From Clostridia bacterium (lineage in GTDB: Bacteria; Bacillota; Clostridia; Oscillospirales; CAG-272), in the NCBI GenBank assembly GCA_017625065.1, contig JAGALS010000014.1:1-36871 (forward strand): a DNA stretch of 36,871 nucleotides, written 5' to 3'. Each line of letters starts with the position of its first letter. The stretch's first letter is position 1. Below the pieces are notes generated by a model. It was not told the DNA's origin and searched no databases. It saw only the letters and a list, made by a program, of their open reading frames with translations. Positions 31,914 to 36,871 of this stretch are shown in pieces. A program made the position numbers and the translations under genes.

Positions 31914-31988
31914 GGCGTTACGGGCGGTTTGCGTTGGATTTTTACAAAGTTTACCTCGCCCCCAAAGCGCTTTTTGCAAGCGAAAATA

Positions 31989-32017
31989 TTGACAAATCGG
32001 GGCGAATGCTGTATAAT
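31989..32017 (+). promoter_or_regulatory. Promoter of the MarR-family gene
   Basis: TTGACA (31989-31994), 17-bp spacer, TATAAT (32012-32017): fully consensus. Confidence 0.85.
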
Positions 32018-32022
32018 GAATC

Positions 32023-32038
32023 CGTTGACCTGTCAACG
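32023..32038. promoter_or_regulatory. Candidate MarR autoregulatory operator
   Basis: CGTTGAC-CT-GTCAACG is a perfect 7+2+7 palindrome starting 6 bp after the -10, over the expected transcription start. TTGAC-N2-GTCAA palindromes are typical of MarR-family targets. Confidence 0.72.
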
Positions 32039-32062
32039 AAAGAAATGGGGAGGATATTTGCC

Positions 32063-32521
32063 GTGGTCGATCGTTATGAGCAGTTTTCCGGGCTTATTTC
32101 GGGTGCTTACAGACAGATTCAAAAGCTTGAGCGCGAGGAAATGGAAAAATATGGCTTTAAGGGAGCCTTCGCGCAATATCTGCTGGCGATGAACCATCAC
32201 CCCGAGGGGCTGACCGCCGCCCAGCTTTGCGATGCCTGCGACAAGGACAAGGCTGCCGTTTCGCGCGTGCTTGCCGAGATGGAGGAAAAGGGTCTTGTGC
32301 AAAAAACGGGCGAGGGGGCGCACGCCTACCGCGCTATGCTGATGCTGACCGATAAAGGACATCATGCCGCCGATTTTGTTGCAAGGCGCGCGATGATAGC
32401 CGTTTCAAAGGCGGGAGAGGGTCTTTCCGATGCCGATCGCAAGATCTTTTACGCCGCGCTGGAGCTGATCAACGTCAATCTCAAAAAGATCTGCGATGAC
32501 GGCATTCCCGACACTATATAA
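32063..32521 (+). CDS. MarR-family transcriptional regulator
   Basis: A 152-residue winged-helix repressor. The DNA-binding part is readable: GAFAQYLLAMNHHPEGLTAA, then QLCDACDKDKAAVSRVLAEM with EEKGLVQK, the recognition helix and wing, followed by LMLTDKGHHAADFV and a C-terminal dimer helix. The start is GTG at 32063 with GGGGAGG nine bases upstream; the frame is open much further back, but that region is promoter and operator. A perfect palindrome lies over the transcription start, so it probably represses itself. No partner transporter lies next to it, so its other targets are elsewhere. Confidence 0.88.
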   Translation: MVDRYEQFSGLISGAYRQIQKLEREEMEKYGFKGAFAQYLLAMNHHPEGLTAAQLCDACDKDKAAVSRVLAEMEEKGLVQKTGEGAHAYRAMLMLTDKGHHAADFVARRAMIAVSKAGEGLSDADRKIFYAALELINVNLKKICDDGIPDTI

Positions 32522-32589
32522 GTGTAAAAAACGCGTTTTTGCATACCGTTATGCCACTTTTTTCATTGTCTCCAACGACACAATGCATC

Positions 32590-32644
32590 GATATAGATCC
32601 GCTTACTCGTATCTTCGATATCCTAAAACGAGTGGATCTATATC
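32590..32644. repeat. Large hairpin in the gap after the MarR gene
   Basis: GATATAGATCC (32590-32600) and ACTCGT (32605-32610) pair with GGATCTATATC (32634-32644) and ACGAGT (32628-32633): 17 bp with a 4-nt bulge and a 17-nt loop. No T-run follows. Short CGATAT/ATATCG motifs recur to 32675, like dispersed palindromic repeats of gut clostridia. The rest of the gap to 32690 shows no gene. Confidence 0.65.
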
Positions 32645-32691
32645 ATATCGAACTGAGCGCAACGAAACATATCGACAAATAAATTTTTGCA

Positions 32692-32729
32692 TTTTTTAAA
32701 AAGGACAGAGAGCTTTACGTTCTCTGCCC
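32692..32729. terminator. Terminator of the AbrB-like gene
   Basis: GGACAGAGA (32703-32711) pairs with TCTCTGCCC (32721-32729), with one G-U pair. T-runs lie on both sides, so it may also end the marR transcript. The stem overlaps the last codons of the AbrB-like gene. It is nearly the same sequence as the terminator at 33264-33300. Confidence 0.8.
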
Positions 32730-32891
32730 TTCTTTTTTCACAAGAATGTACTCCGGATTTTTCAGCAATATCCCCTCTGCGGTAACCAGAAGCTCCACCT
32801 CATCTTCAAGATGAAAAAGATTCCTCATCTCTTTTGGGATACATATTCTTCCAAGCTTATCTATTTCTTTTTTGATACCGACGCCTTCCAC
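32715..32891 (-). CDS. AbrB/SpoVT-family DNA-binding protein
   Basis: A 58-residue protein with the swapped-hairpin AbrB fold: GIKKEIDKLGRICIPKEMRN, LFHLEDEVELLVTAEGILLK, matching the AbrB pattern of R.IDELGRI.IPKE. AbrB-type proteins are small dimeric or tetrameric transition-state regulators. Two starts are in frame: ATG at 32928-32930, with no ribosome site and only about 16 nt of leader, and GTG at 32889-32891, with AGAGAGG eight bases before it. I prefer the GTG; its product still covers the full domain. Divergent from the XRE-like gene. A toxin-antitoxin role is unlikely, because no toxin-like partner is seen. Confidence 0.82.
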   Translation of the reverse strand: MEGVGIKKEIDKLGRICIPKEMRNLFHLEDEVELLVTAEGILLKNPEYILVKKEGQRT

Positions 32892-32952
32892 GATTAGGAC
32901 CTCTCTTATTTTTTTATTTTGTCTTGTCATAGGACAACATAATTTTGAAAGT

Positions 32953-32981
32953 AGTATATCATAAAAAGTGTCTTATGTCAA
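32953..32981 (-). promoter_or_regulatory. Promoter of the AbrB-like gene
   Basis: Minus strand TTGACA (32976-32981), 17-bp spacer, TGA-TATACT (32953-32958). The -35 is inside the palindrome at 32973-32988. Confidence 0.8.
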
Positions 32982-32988
32982 GACATAA
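32973..32988. promoter_or_regulatory. Palindromic operator between divergent AbrB-like and XRE-like genes
   Basis: TTATGTC-AA-GACATAA is a perfect 7+2+7 palindrome covering the -35 of the AbrB-like promoter and lying 22 bp before the XRE-like start codon. It is well placed for one protein to control both genes. Confidence 0.68.
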
Positions 32989-33009
32989 CATACGAACGGA
33001 GATTTTGTT

Positions 33010-33252
33010 GTGGCAAGAATCATAGATGGAGAAAGCAAAAATCTGATTGGCGGAAATCTGAAGAAGCTGCGTGGAAAATTGAAGATCAGTCAGCAAGAGC
33101 TTTCCAACAAGCTTGAGCTGCTTGGAGTCTATGTTTGTCGCGGCTCCATTTCGAGAATTGAAGATTACTCTCGCACCGTCACCGACATTGAACTTTTTGC
33201 GATTGCAAAAGTACTGGGTGTCGATCCCAAAGAACTTTACGGCGAGCAATAA
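33010..33252 (+). CDS. XRE-family helix-turn-helix regulator
   Basis: An 80-residue protein that is almost entirely a phage-repressor-like HTH domain: LIGGNLKKLRGKLKISQQEL, SNKLELLGVYVCRGSISRIE, then DIELFAIAKVLGVDPKELYG. The recognition helix is near RGSISRIEDYSRTV. The start is GTG with GGAG eight bases upstream. Divergent from the AbrB-like gene, with a shared palindrome in the 118-bp gap. No clear promoter of its own was found. Such small XRE proteins are usually local repressors. Confidence 0.85.
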   Translation: MARIIDGESKNLIGGNLKKLRGKLKISQQELSNKLELLGVYVCRGSISRIEDYSRTVTDIELFAIAKVLGVDPKELYGEQ

Positions 33253-33263
33253 TATGAAATGAT

Positions 33264-33300
33264 AAAAAGGACAGAGAGCTTTGTGCTCTCTGTCCTTTTT
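33264..33300. terminator. Bidirectional terminator between the XRE-like and GH84 genes
   Basis: AAAAAGGACAGAGAGC (33264-33279) pairs perfectly with its complement at 33285-33300 around a TTTGT loop, with T-runs on both sides. Confidence 0.9.
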
Positions 33301-33320
33301 ATTACACGCCGTTTTTGTTT

Positions 33321-35978
33321 TTATTCAACGTCCGCTTGATAGACCTCAAGCTCCATAATGTGGAAGTTGGGGTTGTTCGGGATCGAGCAAAGCACGCCGA
33401 TGACCTTGACGTATCTTGCCTTCACGCCCTTCTCAAAGTGCCAGCAGTTGCCGCCGCATTCCTTTTCGACGGAATCGTCGTTCTTCTCGGCAAGCAGGGT
33501 GTATTTTACACCGTCCTCGCTTGTATAGATCTTATAGTGATAATATCTGTTATCTCTGTTAAAGCACAGTACGTAGATCTCTTCAAGCGGTACGACCTCG
33601 CCGAGGTCGAGCTGCAGCCAGCCCTCGTCCCCGTCAATATCAACGCCCGCATAGGAGTTGCGATCGCCGTCGTTGATCCGCTCGGGAAGGTCGCACCCGT
33701 TCAAGCGATTGCCGCTTGCCGCTTTACCTGCGGAGCACAGATGATCCTTGTTTTTGATTGGAATGTACGGCTGATACTCGGCTACGGTCTGATCGACCCA
33801 GCTTTCCACCTCTGCAAGAGTCGGCAGCTGTTCAAAGGTGCTTTCCTTCAAAACCTTTTCAAGCTCTGCCCATTTTGCTTCCAACTTCAAGCGCAGCTCG
33901 GCAGGCTTTTCCTGCATACCGTAATAGCAGCCGTTTTCGCGAACGTGCTTGATTTTTTCCTGCAAGCAGCGGCGAATTCCCTCGCGTTGCGTGATCTCGG
34001 CTTCCAGCGCTTTGTCCGCCGCCGTGATGACCGCCGCGCGGTTTTCATACAGCCACAGGGCAAAGGGCTTGAGGGTTCTTGTACCCGTTGCGGTATGCTG
34101 ATCCTTACCCGTGACGTCCTTTAAGGGATAGGACGTGTGGCGCGCAAACAGCGCCTCGCAAGTATACATATCGGCGATCACGTGATCGCTTTCGAACATA
34201 TCCATATACGTTTTCACGCAAGTCGCAAGATCCTTCAGCGCCAATGCATAGGGCTTGATCTGCTCGTGCATCGCGACCGTTTTGAACTTGCTTCGATCCA
34301 GCAGCGTGTCGCACGCGTGAATGATCTTGTCGATCTCAAGTGCAACGGCATCGGCGTTTTCCTTGCTGATCTCTTCCTTGAACGCCGTGATCGCGTCGAT
34401 GAGCGCGGGCGTTCCCTCTCCCTCATCGCCTCTCTTGTTGTTGTGATTGGTAAAGATGAGCATCGCATCGGAAAGCTCCTCGGTATCCATCACGTATTTC
34501 ATCGCGTTTTCGTAGACAGCAAACGCGTCATACGCCTTCAAATTCCACGTGTATTGACAGACCATCGGGATCACGGTCTTATTGAACTGCGCCCATTGGA
34601 AGGGATTGGACATCATTCCGTAAATATCGTTGGGATCAAGATCGGTCCTGAAATTAACGATCGGTCCAAAGTCGAGCACGTTGCCGCGGTCGACAGTGGG
34701 AAAATTGGTCCACTGCAAGGGCGAACGCCTCTTTTGCCCTTCACGGTAACCCGTTTCGGCGCACACACCCTCGGTCTTAAAGCGATCTGCCATTTCCTGA
34801 TCGGTGTCGCCGAAGCAGCGCGCACCCGTTGTGATGATCTGCACGTTGCTTCTGAAATGAAGATCATAGTAGGAAACTTCCTGATACTCATACGCTTGCG
34901 TGTAAAATCTGGGGAAGCTCTTTTTCATCCAACCGAGGCTATAGCTGGCAGGGCAGAAAATAAGATCGTAGCAATCGCCCTTTTCCCGACACCAATCGGC
35001 AATAATGTTCACGATGGCGGTGGTTTCCGCCAAGACCTCCTCGGTCAGTGCCTCGCCGGGATTGTAAATGTTTTTCCAGGGTGTATGCAGGGTTCTCGGT
35101 CCGTAGTGAACGTCATCGAGCAAAAGGCCGAAGGTCCTGACACCAACGTCGTACATCTGCTGGAACTTTGCCTTGAGCAAATTGATGTCGGAGCCGGGAA
35201 CATTTTCATCTCCTTCCGTATAACGGATGCCGTTTTCACCGCAGTCGGCACCGCCGGTATAGCCAAAGCAATGCGCCGTCCAAACAAGATCCGCCTTATA
35301 GCGACGTGCGGTCTCGGCAGCGATCTGAATATTTTGAATATTATTTTCCGCATCCTGCGACGCGTCGGGGTACAGCTCCTTCCACTGCTTTGTGTGGTAG
35401 GGATCGTCCTTTGGCGCATAGACCAGCTTGTTCATCTTGAAGTCCGACCCGAACTTGATCAGCTCCGCCTTCTCCGACCAGCTCCACGGAAAGCCGTAAT
35501 AGCCCTCGATCAGTCCGCGGAACGCCATATCCGCAAAATCGTTGATCACAAAGCCTCTGTATTTCCCCTTCTGCTCGATCTGGGGCTTGATGAATTTGAC
35601 CATCGTGAGTCCGCGGAAAAGTCCTTCCGCATTATTGCCGATGATCGAAATGCCGTTGCCGTCCGCCACGATCACGTGCGACTCGCTTTTTGAGAGTGTC
35701 GCATTGCTGATCTTGTCGCCGTAGGTTTCCTTGATCCAAGCGCCGACCTCATCGTTTTTGTCGTTACTTGTCAGGTACAGATTTGTCTTTGCACTATCCG
35801 CCCCATTGGCAAAGGTGACGTTCTGCTCGCCAAAAATTTCTTTGACGTAATCGACCGTTTCAGCATCCAGCGACCCGTCGGCGCAGACCACGTTGATCGC
35901 CTCGTTGTAATCATAATATTTATTCTGATATCGAATACTGTGGGGAGACGGAATGATCTCATAAACCACGCGTTTCAT
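33321..35978 (-). CDS. GH84-family beta-N-acetylglucosaminidase with C-terminal F5/8C-like domain
   Basis: An 885-residue protein resembling clostridial NagJ and O-GlcNAcase. Residues 1-135 form the N-terminal alpha/beta domain, and 140-450 the TIM barrel, starting YRGFVINDFADMAFRGLIEG and YYGFPWSWSEK. The catalytic Asp pair is in TFGLLLDDVHYGPRT (Asp288-Asp289). A helical region follows, and residues about 745-885 look like a discoidin/CBM32 module (NGCDLPERINDGDRNSYAGV, EGWLQLDLGEV). Unlike secreted NagJ there is no signal peptide, so it seems cytoplasmic unless exported another way. The ATG at 35976-35978 has AAGAGGTGG. It would release terminal GlcNAc from glycans or glycopeptides. Confidence 0.92.
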   Translation of the reverse strand: MKRVVYEIIPSPHSIRYQNKYYDYNEAINVVCADGSLDAETVDYVKEIFGEQNVTFANGADSAKTNLYLTSNDKNDEVGAWIKETYGDKISNATLSKSESHVIVADGNGISIIGNNAEGLFRGLTMVKFIKPQIEQKGKYRGFVINDFADMAFRGLIEGYYGFPWSWSEKAELIKFGSDFKMNKLVYAPKDDPYHTKQWKELYPDASQDAENNIQNIQIAAETARRYKADLVWTAHCFGYTGGADCGENGIRYTEGDENVPGSDINLLKAKFQQMYDVGVRTFGLLLDDVHYGPRTLHTPWKNIYNPGEALTEEVLAETTAIVNIIADWCREKGDCYDLIFCPASYSLGWMKKSFPRFYTQAYEYQEVSYYDLHFRSNVQIITTGARCFGDTDQEMADRFKTEGVCAETGYREGQKRRSPLQWTNFPTVDRGNVLDFGPIVNFRTDLDPNDIYGMMSNPFQWAQFNKTVIPMVCQYTWNLKAYDAFAVYENAMKYVMDTEELSDAMLIFTNHNNKRGDEGEGTPALIDAITAFKEEISKENADAVALEIDKIIHACDTLLDRSKFKTVAMHEQIKPYALALKDLATCVKTYMDMFESDHVIADMYTCEALFARHTSYPLKDVTGKDQHTATGTRTLKPFALWLYENRAAVITAADKALEAEITQREGIRRCLQEKIKHVRENGCYYGMQEKPAELRLKLEAKWAELEKVLKESTFEQLPTLAEVESWVDQTVAEYQPYIPIKNKDHLCSAGKAASGNRLNGCDLPERINDGDRNSYAGVDIDGDEGWLQLDLGEVVPLEEIYVLCFNRDNRYYHYKIYTSEDGVKYTLLAEKNDDSVEKECGGNCWHFEKGVKARYVKVIGVLCSIPNNPNFHIMELEVYQADVE

Positions 35979-36008
35979 ATTTCCACCTCTTTTATGTGAT
36001 ATAGAAAT

Positions 36009-36066
36009 AGGACGGGCAGCAAAGCCGCCCGTCCTACCTACTAAGCAGCGCCGCGTTGCGGTGCTG
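36009..36066 (-). terminator. Tandem hairpins after gap
   Basis: Two hairpins follow the gap stop codon: CAGCGCCGC/GCGGTGCTG (36046-36066) and AGGACGGGC/GCCCGTCCT (36009-36035). The T-run after the second, on the minus strand, is broken (ATTTCTAT), so termination may be partial and could let some gap transcripts into the GH84 gene, for which I found no clear promoter. Confidence 0.65.
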
Positions 36067-36077
36067 TTTATTTTTGA

Positions 36078-36871
36078 TTAGATCTCAGCAAAGTACTTAA
36101 TGGTGCGAACCATCTGGCTGGTGTAGGAGTTCTCGTTGTCGTACCAAGAAACGACCTGAACCTGGTAGGTGTCGTCGTCGATCTTTGCGACCATAGTCTG
36201 GGTAGCGTCGAACAGAGAGCCGTAGCGCATGCCGATGATATCGGAGGAAACGATCTCCTCGGTGTTGTAGCCGTAGGACTCGGTAGCAGCAGCCTTCATA
36301 GCAGCATTGATACCGTCAACGGTGATGTCCTTGCCCTTGACAACAGCAACCAGGATGGTGGTGGAGCCGGTGCAGGTGGGAACGCGCTGAGCGGAGCCGA
36401 TCAGCTTGCCGTTGAGCTCGGGGATAACAAGACCGATCGCCTTAGCAGCACCGGTGGAGTTGGGAACGATGTTCTGAGCACCTGCGCGAGCGCGGCGAAG
36501 GTCACCCTTGCGGTGAGGACCGTCAAGGATCATCTGGTCACCGGTGTATGCGTGAACGGTGGTCATAATGCCGCTCTGGATGGGAGCGAAATCGTTGAGT
36601 GCCTTAGCCATGGGAGCGAGGCAGTTGGTGGTGCAGGATGCAGCGGAGATGATGTTGTCCTCTTTGGTGAGGGTGTTGTGGTTTACGTTGTAAACGATGG
36701 TGGGCAGATCCTTGCCTGCGGGAGCAGAGATAACGACCTTCTTAGCACCAGCGTTGATGTGTGCCTGACTCTTCTCCTTGGAGCAGTAGAAGCCGGTGCA
36801 CTCCAGGACAACGTCAACACCAAGCTGTCCCCAAGGGCAGTTGTTGGCGTCCTTCTCGGCATAGATCTTCA
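36078..36871 (-). CDS. gap: Glyceraldehyde-3-phosphate dehydrogenase, 5' part missing
   Basis: Glycolytic enzyme that oxidises G3P to 1,3-bisphosphoglycerate with NAD and phosphate. The window holds the last 264 codons; the N-terminal NAD-binding start lies beyond 36871. Visible blocks are [20 protein letters not shown] with KKVVISAP, the active-site [40 protein letters not shown] and the C-terminal [20 protein letters not shown]. An internal ATG at 36609-36611 is not the real start, because the catalytic Cys lies upstream of it. Codon use is strongly biased (few rare codons), as expected of a highly expressed gene. Confidence 0.96.
   Translation of the reverse strand, partial: KIYAEKDANNCPWGQLGVDVVLECTGFYCSKEKSQAHINAGAKKVVISAPAGKDLPTIVYNVNHNTLTKEDNIISAASCTTNCLAPMAKALNDFAPIQSGIMTTVHAYTGDQMILDGPHRKGDLRRARAGAQNIVPNSTGAAKAIGLVIPELNGKLIGSAQRVPTCTGSTTILVAVVKGKDITVDGINAAMKAAATESYGYNTEEIVSSDIIGMRYGSLFDATQTMVAKIDDDTYQVQVVSWYDNENSYTSQMVRTIKYFAEI

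Noticed and set aside
32715..33252. Toxin-antitoxin module formed by the AbrB-like and XRE-like genes
   Set aside because: The genes are divergent rather than co-transcribed, both look like DNA-binding regulators, and no toxin fold is seen.
34137..35693. 518-codon plus-strand frame opposite the GH84 gene
   Set aside because: Antisense to a gene with intact catalytic motifs; no ribosome site or promoter.

Overview
The window reads as chromosomal DNA of an anaerobic, low-complexity-envelope Firmicute, most likely an uncultured gut clostridium of the Oscillospirales/Ruminococcaceae type. This is inferred from the class III (oxygen-sensitive) ribonucleotide reductase, the clostridial-style PurL relative, the CarD regulator, RNase Y, MtaB, the DXP pathway, a BspA-like leucine-rich-repeat lipoprotein with the Cys-rich N-terminal motifs common in gut clostridia, and AGGAGG-type ribosome binding sites. 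No rRNA, tRNA, transposase, prophage or CRISPR array is visible. Two genes run off the ends: nrdD on the left and gap on the right.

Layout. 1-1.4 kb: nrdD (minus) behind a promoter with an NrdR box. 1.5-2.9 kb: rpsF-ssb-rpsR (plus) with a structured leader. 2.9-5.6 kb: an RluA-family pseudouridine synthase and an Lnt-like N-acyltransferase (minus). 5.7-8.4 kb: mtaB coupled to a protein that looks like a degenerate piece of PurL. 8.6-10.8 kb: rpmB, then proC and an SGNH esterase. 10.8-14.7 kb (minus): carD, galE, and glmM coupled to a left-handed beta-helix protein, i.e. UDP-sugar precursor supply. 14.8-17.3 kb (minus): a polar amino acid ABC importer. 17.4-18.5 kb (minus): a fusion of a 5'(3')-deoxyribonucleotidase with a guanylate kinase. 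18.8-21.7 kb: a YccF membrane protein (plus), then dxs with a small ThyX-like gene behind it (minus). 21.9-26.8 kb (minus): a four-gene surface-glycan operon (large membrane protein, DUF4422 protein, GT2 glycosyltransferase, Wzx-like flippase). 26.9-30.2 kb: an accessory island with REP-like palindromes, a strongly structured 5' leader ending in an intrinsic terminator, and the repeat-rich LRR lipoprotein. 30.3-33.3 kb: rny, divergent marR with a clear operator, and a divergent AbrB-like/XRE-like regulator pair flanked by two near-identical terminators. 33.3-36 kb: a GH84-type N-acetylglucosaminidase without a signal peptide, and gap.

How the parts connect: glmM, the beta-helix protein, galE and the glycan operon form a plausible route from hexosamine and hexose phosphates to an exported surface glycan, while the GH84 enzyme could return GlcNAc to the pool. 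Promoters are unusually easy to read here: 17 of the 18 I could place have a 17-bp spacer and 11 carry a TGn extended -10.

The most interesting unexplained items are the approximately 227-nt structured RNA/attenuator at 27195-27421, the PurL-derived probable pseudoenzyme at 7054-8436, and the nucleotidase-guanylate kinase fusion at 17426-18544. All function calls are from reading motifs by eye; no database search was possible.
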